Shown: one piece after another, positions 7,720 to 15,189 of the stretch
How positions within the stretch are numbered: position 1 is the stretch's first letter
Layout: each line of letters opens with the position of its first letter
NCBI GenBank assembly: GCA_041648665.1
Contig: JBAZOP010000014.1
Span: 1 to 48,468 of the forward strand
DNA: 48,468 nucleotides
Source of the DNA: a bacterium
Lineage (GTDB): Bacteria > UBA10199 > 2-02-FULL-44-16 > JAAZCA01
Direction: 5' to 3'
Notes under the pieces: generated by a model
Databases searched by the model: none
The model's input: only the letters and a program-made list of their open reading frames with translations
Told to the model about the DNA's origin: nothing
Position numbers and translations under genes: made by a program

Positions 7720-8213
7720 CCGCGCCTTCCGGGTTCAGCATGAATGACTTTGACGCACAGGCCGTTGCATGGATGGTGAAGAATGTCGCATCCGATGCCG
7801 CCATTCTGGATGTGGGCGCGGGCTACGGCAAGTGGGGGCGGCTGCTCAAGCCAACGCACTCGAAGATTGACGCGCTGGAAGTCTTCCCTCACAACGTCCT
7901 GAAATACGACCTGTTCCACGTCTACAGGCGCGTTCACATTGACGACGTGCGGCGGTTCAAGATCGAAGCCTATGAGTTCGTCATTCTGGGCGATCTGCTG
8001 GAACACCTGCCGGTTCCAGACGCGCAATTCGTGCTGGCGCGGTGCCGCCGCGCGCTCGTGCAAGTGCCGTTCCTCTACAAGCAAGGGGAATTGGACGGCA
8101 ACCCCTACGAAGTGCATGTCCAAGATGACTTGACCGCCGCCCTCGTAGCCGAACGCTACCCGTCGCTCATGCCGTTGGCCGTCAATGAGAAGGTGGGCGT
8201 CTATGTCAAATGA
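7716..8213 (+). CDS. class I SAM-dependent methyltransferase
   Basis: 165 residues. SAM-binding motif I is clear (AILDVGAGYGKWGRLLK), with the acidic motif II (IDALEVFP) and a motif IV-like EFVILGDLLEHLP, the pattern of UbiE/small-molecule methyltransferases. Short for the family (usually 200 or more), so it is close to a bare catalytic core. GTG 7716 overlaps the upstream stop; an internal ATG at 7740 has no ribosome binding site. Flanked by glycosyltransferases, it may methylate a sugar of the virion glycan, or a nucleotide sugar; a DNA or protein target cannot be excluded. Confidence 0.8.
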   Translation: MTAPSGFSMNDFDAQAVAWMVKNVASDAAILDVGAGYGKWGRLLKPTHSKIDALEVFPHNVLKYDLFHVYRRVHIDDVRRFKIEAYEFVILGDLLEHLPVPDAQFVLARCRRALVQVPFLYKQGELDGNPYEVHVQDDLTAALVAERYPSLMPLAVNEKVGVYVK

Positions 8214-8847
8214 CCTGCGCATTGGCCTGCTCGTTCATGCAATCCACCTGCCGAAGGAACGGTTAAGGCTGAAGGCGTCATTCGACGAACTGCCCGCGCG
8301 CCTGCGTACCCGCGTGGAACTGTGCATTCTCACCGAGGATGATTACGACGACAATCCGGCGCAGTTCAACGTGGCGGCGGCAAAGAATGTCGGCCTGCGC
8401 AAACTCCTGCCGCGTTGCGACGGGGTGCTCTGCGTGGATGCCGACTATCTGATTCCGCCTGGGCTGCTTGAGTTGTGCCTTGAACCGTCCATGCAAGCGT
8501 TCCATCTGTGGGTGCGCCGTCGGGATATTACTGAAGCCGAAGCCCCCAAGCGCGCCTGGGCCGACTGGCTGAATCTCCCCGTCTTTCAGGACTGCTGGGG
8601 CAGCGCGAACTACCTGTCCAGCGACAACTGGCGGAAGATCGGCGGATGGGACGAACGCACCTACGGATGGGGCGGGGATGACGACATCCTTCATATCCGC
8701 ATCGGGCAGGCTGGCATCGAACGCCGCCGGATTGACGCCATACCGCTTGTCCACGTCGGACACGCGCTGCGCGAGTGGAGCGGCGTCAACGCGCGCGGGA
8801 AAGAAAACCTCAAGTGGGCGTCCGTGCCGCAACCCAATTACCTCTGA
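8203..8847 (+). CDS. glycosyltransferase, GT7-C/GT2-like
   Basis: 214 residues. GT-A features are LCVDADYLIPPGLLEL (DAD metal motif, near residue 80) and the block GSANYLSSDNWRKIGGWDE followed by GWGGDDDILHIR, which is the C-terminal galactosyltransferase (GT7-C) motif of GalNAc/galactosyl-transferases. ATG 8203 is chosen over the in-frame ATG 8185 because AAGGTGGG sits just upstream. It overlaps the methyltransferase gene by 11 bases. Probably extends a glycan begun by another enzyme of the locus. Confidence 0.8.
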   Translation: MSNDLRIGLLVHAIHLPKERLRLKASFDELPARLRTRVELCILTEDDYDDNPAQFNVAAAKNVGLRKLLPRCDGVLCVDADYLIPPGLLELCLEPSMQAFHLWVRRRDITEAEAPKRAWADWLNLPVFQDCWGSANYLSSDNWRKIGGWDERTYGWGGDDDILHIRIGQAGIERRRIDAIPLVHVGHALREWSGVNARGKENLKWASVPQPNYL

Positions 8848-8859
8848 AGGCATAGACGA

Positions 8860-9594
8860 ATGAACACCATCGGCGTGACCGCCCTGTGCATGACGCATGG
8901 CCGATTCACGCGCTTGCGCGATTCGCTGGCTTGCTTCCTCGGTCAACTCCCGGTGGACGCCTACCGGAGTGCCCTGCCGGTCGAAATGAAGATGAACATC
9001 TTCAACTTCGCGGAGACGCCCATTCACTGTGAACAGCCGGGCGTGTCCGTGTTCAATCATCCCATGTCCGGCGGCGTTCACGCCATTTGGGCTGAGGCCC
9101 TCAAGACGGTGGACACTGAGTTCGTCGTCATGTGGCTGGACGACGACCTATACCTGCCGTGGTGTCTGTCGCAATGCGCGGAGCATATCGGCGTCGCGTC
9201 CGCCATAAAAACGCGCCAATTCTGGATCATGGTCGGTTGTAACGGGGCATATCGCTTTGGGTTACACCAAATCGAAACCGGCGAAGGCTCCTATATGGTA
9301 CGCACCGAGATTGCGCTGGCGGTAGGCTTGCGTCCGGCTGATGGCGCGTGGATTGTCCCCGGTCTAGAGGTCCTTGACATGACTCCAGGATGGGTGTTCC
9401 GCATCAACGACGGCGGATACCATTCCGAGAATCAACCGTGGACAGACCAACAGAAACACGACCTTGACTGGCGCGCGCACAATGCGGACTTCGGCGACGG
9501 AAAGACCCCGCTTACCCCCGCATCCCTCAAGCCCTACTGGTCGGCGTTACTGGCGGTCCGCCCCGATCTTGCCCCCTCTTTCCGGCATGATTGA
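8860..9594 (+). CDS. probable glycosyltransferase (GT2-like)
   Basis: 244 residues. The opening GVTALCMTHGRFTRLRDSLACFL matches the first strand and helix of GT2 enzymes, and VVMWLDDDLYLPWCL carries the DDD metal motif near residue 95. The rest is less typical and lacks a clear acceptor-loop signature, so the family is a tentative call. Weak GAAGG upstream of the ATG. Fourth glycosyltransferase-like gene of the block, in the same direction and with only 12 bases of gap. Confidence 0.7.
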   Translation: MNTIGVTALCMTHGRFTRLRDSLACFLGQLPVDAYRSALPVEMKMNIFNFAETPIHCEQPGVSVFNHPMSGGVHAIWAEALKTVDTEFVVMWLDDDLYLPWCLSQCAEHIGVASAIKTRQFWIMVGCNGAYRFGLHQIETGEGSYMVRTEIALAVGLRPADGAWIVPGLEVLDMTPGWVFRINDGGYHSENQPWTDQQKHDLDWRAHNADFGDGKTPLTPASLKPYWSALLAVRPDLAPSFRHD

Positions 9595-9615
9595 ATGTGC
9601 AGCAACGAAACGGCA

Positions 9616-9665
9616 GCACATAGTCGTGTGATGTGCCATGCCCGAATACCGCCGATTTCATCGGC
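9616..9665 (+). other. two short hairpins closing the glycosyltransferase block
   Basis: GCACAT (9616-9621) pairs with ATGTGC (9631-9636). GCCGAT (9651-9656) pairs with ATCGGC (9660-9665) over a 3-nt loop. They fill the 100-base gap after the last glycosyltransferase gene. No U run follows, so terminator activity is doubtful; an mRNA processing or attenuation role is possible. Confidence 0.45.
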
Positions 9666-9695
9666 ATACCATTTGCTATACGAGAAAGGGATACC

Positions 9696-10082
9696 GTGAC
9701 ACCTACGGGACTTGAGGCAACGCGGGTATTGGCAGACGAATGCGCCGAGAGAGCACGCGAGATTCGCGTTGCAGTGAAGAAAATTCAGAGCACTCCCGAC
9801 GTGGAAGTCTGCGGCCCCGGCCATTGGGCACTGGTGGACTGCATGAAGGTGTTGGCGGGCGGGCAAGTCACACTACTTCATTGCCGGGAAGCGGACTACC
9901 GCAAGATCATTGCCGAATCCGAGATGCCGAACCGCAATGGCAAGGATGCGCTGATCATAGGCAAGTGGCGAATCCCGCCCCTCGTGTTGTGGTTGCTTGG
10001 CCTGATCGTCGTGGCGATCATCAGTTCAGGACGGCTCTACGAAGTGATCGAAGCCCTTTCCGGGCTGCTCCATCGGAAGTGA
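9696..10082 (+). CDS. C-terminally anchored membrane protein
   Basis: 128 residues from GTG 9696 (GAAAGGG upstream). Residues 1-90 are soluble and helical with three cysteines. One strong transmembrane helix (IPPLVLWLLGLIVVAIISS) spans about 95-113 and is followed by a short basic tail. Its place directly before a lipoprotein-like gene and a tiny hydrophobic gene makes a lysis or membrane-association role possible. No holin family recognised. Confidence 0.7.
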   Translation: MTPTGLEATRVLADECAERAREIRVAVKKIQSTPDVEVCGPGHWALVDCMKVLAGGQVTLLHCREADYRKIIAESEMPNRNGKDALIIGKWRIPPLVLWLLGLIVVAIISSGRLYEVIEALSGLLHRK

Positions 10083-10095
10083 AAGGAGACGTGCC

Positions 10096-10941
10096 GTGAA
10101 GAAGCGAACGCTCGCAGTGGTGTTGGTGTTCTCGGCCTTAGTGCTGGCGATAATCCTGGTGCTCATGGCCAGCGGATGCAAGACGTTGCAGCAGAACGCG
10201 ACGTCGCCGGGCGGGACGCCCGCCTCGCAGAGCGTGAGCGACGCCGCGCTGCGCGTGGACGCCGAGGGTGATAACGTCAAGATTGTCGGCAACACCTTGC
10301 GCGCCGAGGTGCCCGCAATCACGTCGGCTGTTCCGTACAGCGGCGGGGTGGTAGCCGCGCAGGCGGACGTGCTTGATTCCATTTCCGCGCGACTGCTCTC
10401 GCTCTCCGGCGAAGTCAAGGCGCTCAGCGGGCAGGTGGCGACATTGGAACAGTCCGTCACGGATGCGGCAAAGACCATTGCCAAGCTCAACGCTGAGATT
10501 GTGAAGCTCAAGGCTGCGTCCGAGTCCAAGACGGCGACGATGCTGCGCTGGCTCCTGGTACTGAGCATCGCCGTCATTGCCGGTGGAATCGCCGCGACGA
10601 TCTGGCTCCAAGCCTTCGTCGGCAAGTACGGACTGGCCGCCTCAACGATGGGCGCGATTGCCGCCTGCGTGTCATGGGTGTTTCTCTCGAAGGCCGGGAC
10701 GTGGCTCGGCTACGCCGTGGCCACTGTGCTCCTGGCCGCCGTGGTCTACGTCGTCATCATCATCGTCAAACGAGCGAAGGCGGGCCTCGCATCGGCGACA
10801 GGGCTGGCCGAGGAGGCGCTCGACTCTCTGCCCCTGGCGGTTGCAAACGAGCTCAAGATCGCTGCGAATAAAGAGCAGCAGAAATCCGGGACACTGGCGG
10901 TAGTCGCCGAGTCTCGCAAGAAGGAAGTCAAGGTTCTGTAG
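10096..10941 (+). CDS. lipobox and coiled-coil membrane protein, candidate unimolecular spanin
   Basis: 281 residues from GTG 10096. The N terminus is a lipoprotein signal: KKR, a hydrophobic run, then LMASGC with the lipidated Cys near residue 28. Next come a polar Ser/Ala region, a long coiled coil (about 90-145, LLSLSGEVKALSGQVATLEQSV), and three hydrophobic helices (about 150-172, 178-195, 198-217), then a basic helical tail. Outer-membrane lipid anchor plus inner-membrane C-terminal segment is the layout of unimolecular spanins such as T1 gp11, which fuse inner and outer membranes at lysis. It is longer than T1 gp11 and has three helices instead of one, so the call is tentative. Confidence 0.55.
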   Translation: MKKRTLAVVLVFSALVLAIILVLMASGCKTLQQNATSPGGTPASQSVSDAALRVDAEGDNVKIVGNTLRAEVPAITSAVPYSGGVVAAQADVLDSISARLLSLSGEVKALSGQVATLEQSVTDAAKTIAKLNAEIVKLKAASESKTATMLRWLLVLSIAVIAGGIAATIWLQAFVGKYGLAASTMGAIAACVSWVFLSKAGTWLGYAVATVLLAAVVYVVIIIVKRAKAGLASATGLAEEALDSLPLAVANELKIAANKEQQKSGTLAVVAESRKKEVKVL

Positions 10942-10956
10942 GAGGATGATCTGACG

Positions 10957-11067
10957 TTGAAGCGACTGATGGAACGCGGGACGGTGACGGTTACGAACGT
11001 GGTCATGGTGCTCGCGGGGATCATGCTGTTGTGGTGTATTCTTCACTTCATTCTGAAGTGGGTTTGA
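10957..11067 (+). CDS. tiny single-span membrane protein, TTG start
   Basis: 36 residues from TTG 10957, with AGGAGG eleven bases upstream. A later in-frame ATG at 10969 is an alternative. A single hydrophobic helix (VVMVLAGIMLLWCILHFIL) makes up most of it, ending in KWV. The size and position beside two other membrane proteins fit a holin/antiholin-type or lysis accessory protein, but no family is recognised. Confidence 0.5.
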   Translation: MKRLMERGTVTVTNVVMVLAGIMLLWCILHFILKWV

Positions 11068-11079
11068 CGGAGAACGCTC

Positions 11080-11310
11080 ATGGCGACGCGCAGTTGGAAG
11101 GCAAAACTCGGACACCTGATTACCGTTCCGAATCGTAACCGCAAGTTCGGCGAGGCGCGGCACTATGTCTTTGTCCGCGCTCAGGATGAGGACGGAAAGG
11201 AAGGCGGGTTGCTGTTTACGCCCAACGCCCTGAGCGTCGCGCGCGAACGCGCCCGGAAGAACCCGGAAGACGTTCTCAAGGCAGCATGGCTGGTTGACGC
11301 ATTGGATTAA
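11080..11310 (+). CDS. small protein of unknown function
   Basis: 76 residues, with GGAGAA upstream of the ATG. Basic N terminus (RSWKAKLGHLITVPNRNRKF), then a helical acidic end. No motif recognised. Soluble. Confidence 0.65.
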   Translation: MATRSWKAKLGHLITVPNRNRKFGEARHYVFVRAQDEDGKEGGLLFTPNALSVARERARKNPEDVLKAAWLVDALD

Positions 11311-11346
11311 CTGCCCACGGATGGGCGAAGGGTGGAGGTGATACGA

Positions 11347-11547
11347 ATGGATCCGAAGGAACTTGTGGCAGGGCGGATTGCCGATGCCGTGACAGCGCAG
11401 AACATGGCGCTGGACAAGGCACTGCTTTCCACTTACGACGCCGCCGAACTGGCGGCGTTTCGTGAAGGTGAACTGATCGGCGCGATGAAAGTCGGCGGCC
11501 TACTCATGGCCGCACAGATCGGCGCGACTCAGGCGGTAACGCAGTGA
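11347..11547 (+). CDS. small helical protein of unknown function
   Basis: 66 residues. ATG 11347 lies after GGAGGTG. Strongly helical, ending in a weakly hydrophobic stretch (AMKVGGLLMAAQIGATQAV) that might lie on a membrane. A minor virion or lysis-region protein by place; not recognised. Confidence 0.65.
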   Translation: MDPKELVAGRIADAVTAQNMALDKALLSTYDAAELAAFREGELIGAMKVGGLLMAAQIGATQAVTQ

Positions 11548-11549
11548 TT

Positions 11550-11581
11550 ACCCTGCGGGCGCGGGAATTGTGGCGCAGGGT
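11550..11581 (+). other. inverted repeat before tail tube A gene
   Basis: ACCCTGCG (11550-11557) pairs with CGCAGGGT (11574-11581) across a 16-nt loop, in the 83-base gap between the small gene at 11347 and tail tube A. No U run. Could affect mRNA processing ahead of the tail genes. Confidence 0.4.
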
Positions 11582-11630
11582 TACAATGGCCCGCCTGCCC
11601 GCACCCGCAGGTACACGGAAAGGATGACCG

Positions 11631-12548
11631 ATGATTGAACCCCTGATGGTCCGATATGCCCCCGGAAGCACGGTGTACTTCCGCGTGTTCGACCCGATCA
11701 CGAGCAAGTTCTTTGACTTCGACGACAACACCTGGCAGACCACAGCGGTCAATCCCAAACTCGCAGCGACGGAAAACACTGCCGCGGGCGATGCGGACGA
11801 ATCGGTTTACACGGCGGAACTGGACCTGGCACTCCTGAACGCAACCGCCAGCGTGATGACGGTGCTGGTGACGGCGTTGGACGATTTGGCGACCGACGCG
11901 ATTATCAGCGCGATCTCCCTGCAAGTCGCCAGCGGTGCGATCCCCGCTCCGGCGGCGTCCGGCGATGCGACGCTTGAGGCCGTTAACGAGATGCTTGAAA
12001 TTATCGGGGAAGCCCCCGTGGACGCACTGGATACCGGAGGGGTGTCTGCGGCGGGCCGGGCAGAGGCAATTCTTGACCGCACCGAACGGCGCGTTCAGTC
12101 AATGGGTTGGTATGAGAATACCGAGTCCGTGACCTACACGCCCGACGGCAGTAAACACGTCGAGCCGGGTACGGATATCCTCTCCGTTGACGCCATCAAC
12201 GCCAGCACGGACTTCCGCGTAAGCCTGCGCAATGGACGGGTTTATGACCTTGAGAACCGCACAGACGAGTTCGATGGGGACATGGAACTTGAGGTCATTC
12301 GCCGCTTGGCGTTCAGCGACATGTCCGATGAACTGCGCGCGTATGCCGTCGCGGCGGCCTGCCAGGAGTTCTACCGCGCCATGATCGGCGACGGGCCGAT
12401 GAAAGGCGAATTGGAATTGCGAATGCAACGGGCGCAGTCCAGAATGCACAACGCGGATATCCGAAGCGGGGATGTGGGGATGCTGCAAACTGAACACGCA
12501 GCAACGATCCTGGGGCATAGTTGGGCGACGAGGCCGGAGCGGCAATAG
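11631..12548 (+). CDS. tail tubular protein A (T7 gp11-like) with N-terminal extension
   Basis: 305 residues. From about residue 105 on it follows the T7 gp11 pattern: ATLEAVNEMLEIIGEAPVDAL, AEAILDRTERRVQSMGWYEN, and a C-terminal helical part with LRAYAVAAACQEFYR. These proteins form the ring joining portal to nozzle. T7 gp11 is about 196 residues; the extra first 105 residues here form a beta-rich domain (STVYFRVFDPITSKFFDFDDNTW) that ends in a Pro/Ala linker (SGAIPAPAASGD). The next gene starts directly after the stop. Confidence 0.85.
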   Translation: MIEPLMVRYAPGSTVYFRVFDPITSKFFDFDDNTWQTTAVNPKLAATENTAAGDADESVYTAELDLALLNATASVMTVLVTALDDLATDAIISAISLQVASGAIPAPAASGDATLEAVNEMLEIIGEAPVDALDTGGVSAAGRAEAILDRTERRVQSMGWYENTESVTYTPDGSKHVEPGTDILSVDAINASTDFRVSLRNGRVYDLENRTDEFDGDMELEVIRRLAFSDMSDELRAYAVAAACQEFYRAMIGDGPMKGELELRMQRAQSRMHNADIRSGDVGMLQTEHAATILGHSWATRPERQ

Positions 12549-14870
12549 GTGGCCAACCTGACAATCCCGCGCGCAACGCTGTACGGGGGCGTTTCTACTC
12601 AGCCCGATGGGCAGATGCACCCGAATCAAGTCAAGGCCGCGTCCAATGTCATGTTCTCCGTGCGGCAAGGAGCGGTCAAGCGGCCCGGAAGCATTTTTGA
12701 GTTTGCGCCCACGGGCCTGCTCGCGGCGGGCAATCACCGCGTCCATGCCATTACCCGCGACGACGATGAGCAATACATGGTGGTCTACGGACGCGGGGCG
12801 ACCAATATGGAACTGCGCGTCTACGCGCTGGACGGCACGGAAGCGACCGTGACCATCAGCGCGGCAGCACAGACATATCTGAACGCCGAAAGCGCGACCG
12901 CCGATGATCTGCGCATGGTGACGAATGCCGACCACACGATCATCGCCAATACGAAAGTTGCCACCTCCGTTGAGACCACGCCCGTATATGCCGTGTCGGC
13001 CAACCTCAAGAATTGGGACGTGGCGACGGCCTATCGCGTGGCGGCGGATATCTACTTCCACACGGAAGAGGATACCGTAGGGCACCCGAAGGGGTACTAC
13101 AAGACCAGTGTGGACACCACGGACTTCGCGCAGTGGCGTGGCGCGGTAGTGACCGGAGATTGGGCGATTCCGACCGGCAACTGGAACAATGACCTGAACC
13201 CCGTCGGGTTCAAGGTGACATTCCGGGACCGCGACGGCGTAGACGCGACGTATGAAGTCAAGGAGAACTTTGGCAACCCCCTCGATGTGGACAGCGAAGG
13301 AATGGGTATTCCTGCCGCCGACATGACTGAAATCGCCTTGCGTCTACAGCAAGTGTTGCGCGACGCGGGCGCGACCACGGCGGGGATTCGATGGGTAGAC
13401 CGGGCGGATGGAACCCGCCGCTTCCGCATTCTGGCCCCCTACCGTGGCACCGGAGCGAAGGTGGTGTCCATCACGGCGCCGTCGAGCGGCGTCTATGACC
13501 TCTCCGCCAGCGGCAGGCCGTTCTACTTTGCCGGCGGAACGGCTAACGACGGCACGGGCGATCCCGACGAGCAAACCCTTGCCCTTGAGGACAGGTTTGA
13601 GCGCGTGGCCGCGCCGGGCGACACGAAAGGTCGGCTCACCGCTTCGACCATGCCGATCAAGCTGGTGCGCACGGCGATCAGCCCCCTGGCATTCACCGCC
13701 AGCGCGATTACATGGGACGACCGCACGTCGGGCAACGAAAGCGATAATCCCCCCGTCTCCATCTTCAAGGACGGGCACACGGTCACAGACCTGTGCTTCC
13801 ACCGCAACCGCTTCGTGCTGGCCGGGGACGAGCATATCATATTCTCTCAGGCGGCGGAGTTCTTCAACTTCTGGATTGAGGAATCCGATAACATCGCAGA
13901 TGCCGACCCGATTGACGCGACCTTGACCAGTGCGCAGGTCTGCCTGGTGGATTCCCTGTTGCCCTGGCGCAAGACACTGGTGATCCTCACGAAAAGCGCA
14001 CAGCAGTTCGAGTTGAACACGCCGGAAATCCTCACCCCTAACACGGCGGCGATTACGCCGTCCACGTCCTACCGCACAGTCAATGGCGTTCAGCCCGTCG
14101 CTATGGGTACGACGATGTACATGGCCGCGCAGGCCGGGGGCAGCGGGCAGATTCTTGAATACTACTACGATGACAGCCTGCAATCGGCCAAAGCGGCGGA
14201 CATTACCGCACACGCGGAAGGCTACCTTCCGTTGACGGTGCGGCGGCTGGCGGTATGCCTGAACGCCGACATCACGCTGGTTCTGCCTTCGGCGTCGCCG
14301 TCGGTCTACCTGCATCGGTCGTATTGGAAGGGCAACGAACGCGCGCAGAGCGCGTGGGGTTCCTATGACTTTGACGACGGGGAGGTGATACATGATATCT
14401 GCGTCTTCGGCACAACCCTCTGGTTGCTCTCGGAGACGGGCGACGGATTCCGCTTCTACTCGCTTGAGCTTCTTGACGAAGCGGCGACGACGGGATGGGC
14501 ATATCCAGTCCGGCTCGACCGGCGCGTGTCCCTTACCGGAGTATATGCGGCGGGATTTACGACGTGGACGTTGGCCACTGCGGATGGCGATTTGACTACC
14601 GCCGTGCTTGGCCCGGACTTCGGAACCAGTTCCGGCAACGAATTGACCTTGACGAAGGTGGACACGACGCACTACAAGGCGGCGGGCGACTGGTCGGCTG
14701 GCGAGGCGATGCTTGGGTTAGTCTATGACTTCCTCTTGACCTTGCCGCGCCCCTACGTGCAGAACCGCGACGGCGCGCCGATATTGGACCTTGAACTGGT
14801 GCTTCAGTCTGTTACGTTCAACCATTATTCGAGTGGCGGGTACGATGTTCGCCTGGAAAGGACTGGTTGA
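12549..14870 (+). CDS. tail tubular protein B / nozzle (T7 gp12-like)
   Basis: 773 residues (T7 gp12: 794) from a GTG that follows the tube A stop with no gap. Typical family features: N-terminal GGVSTQPDGQMHPNQVKAASNVMFSVRQGAVKRPG, the middle YFAGGTANDGT and the block TDLCFHRNRFVLAGDEHIIFSQAAEFFNFW. The nozzle closes the tail and anchors fibres. Order after tube A is as in T7. Confidence 0.9.
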   Translation: MANLTIPRATLYGGVSTQPDGQMHPNQVKAASNVMFSVRQGAVKRPGSIFEFAPTGLLAAGNHRVHAITRDDDEQYMVVYGRGATNMELRVYALDGTEATVTISAAAQTYLNAESATADDLRMVTNADHTIIANTKVATSVETTPVYAVSANLKNWDVATAYRVAADIYFHTEEDTVGHPKGYYKTSVDTTDFAQWRGAVVTGDWAIPTGNWNNDLNPVGFKVTFRDRDGVDATYEVKENFGNPLDVDSEGMGIPAADMTEIALRLQQVLRDAGATTAGIRWVDRADGTRRFRILAPYRGTGAKVVSITAPSSGVYDLSASGRPFYFAGGTANDGTGDPDEQTLALEDRFERVAAPGDTKGRLTASTMPIKLVRTAISPLAFTASAITWDDRTSGNESDNPPVSIFKDGHTVTDLCFHRNRFVLAGDEHIIFSQAAEFFNFWIEESDNIADADPIDATLTSAQVCLVDSLLPWRKTLVILTKSAQQFELNTPEILTPNTAAITPSTSYRTVNGVQPVAMGTTMYMAAQAGGSGQILEYYYDDSLQSAKAADITAHAEGYLPLTVRRLAVCLNADITLVLPSASPSVYLHRSYWKGNERAQSAWGSYDFDDGEVIHDICVFGTTLWLLSETGDGFRFYSLELLDEAATTGWAYPVRLDRRVSLTGVYAAGFTTWTLATADGDLTTAVLGPDFGTSSGNELTLTKVDTTHYKAAGDWSAGEAMLGLVYDFLLTLPRPYVQNRDGAPILDLELVLQSVTFNHYSSGGYDVRLERTG

Positions 14871-14871
14871 C

Positions 14872-15189
14872 ATGATCCTGCGCGTCTCGCCATGCGACTA
14901 CGGAGGCTATGAGGTATGGGACAGCCGCGACCCCGACTGTCCGGTGTATCTCGCGCTGCATTTGACGGCTGAGAACGTTGTCAAGGGCGCGCTGAGCGTC
15001 AAGGGCGTCGCTCTCGTGGATAGCGTCATAGCCGCGCGGCTCGTTGCGCGTGCGGCAGAGGCGAAGCGCGCGTCCGTGGACTCCGCGATACAGGCGGAAT
15101 TGAGCAAGCGCATTGCGGCGGTGGACTATTCCAAGCCGGGCGCTGAGGCCGTGGTGGCCGTGTTCGGCGCGGCGGAGGTGAAACCGTAA
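14872..15189 (+). CDS. small protein between nozzle and fibre genes
   Basis: 105 residues; ATG 14872 is preferred over an upstream in-frame ATG inside the nozzle gene because GAAAGG precedes it. N-terminal region with Cys/Tyr/Trp residues, C-terminal helices (AARLVARAAEAKRASVDSAIQ). The stop overlaps the next start (TAATG). Family not recognised; a tail adaptor or chaperone is plausible from the place. Confidence 0.65.
   Translation: MILRVSPCDYGGYEVWDSRDPDCPVYLALHLTAENVVKGALSVKGVALVDSVIAARLVARAAEAKRASVDSAIQAELSKRIAAVDYSKPGAEAVVAVFGAAEVKP

Noticed and set aside
13344..14672. 442-residue minus-strand frame inside the nozzle gene
   Set aside because: Arg/Gly-rich reverse shadow of a well-supported gp12-like gene in GC-rich DNA.
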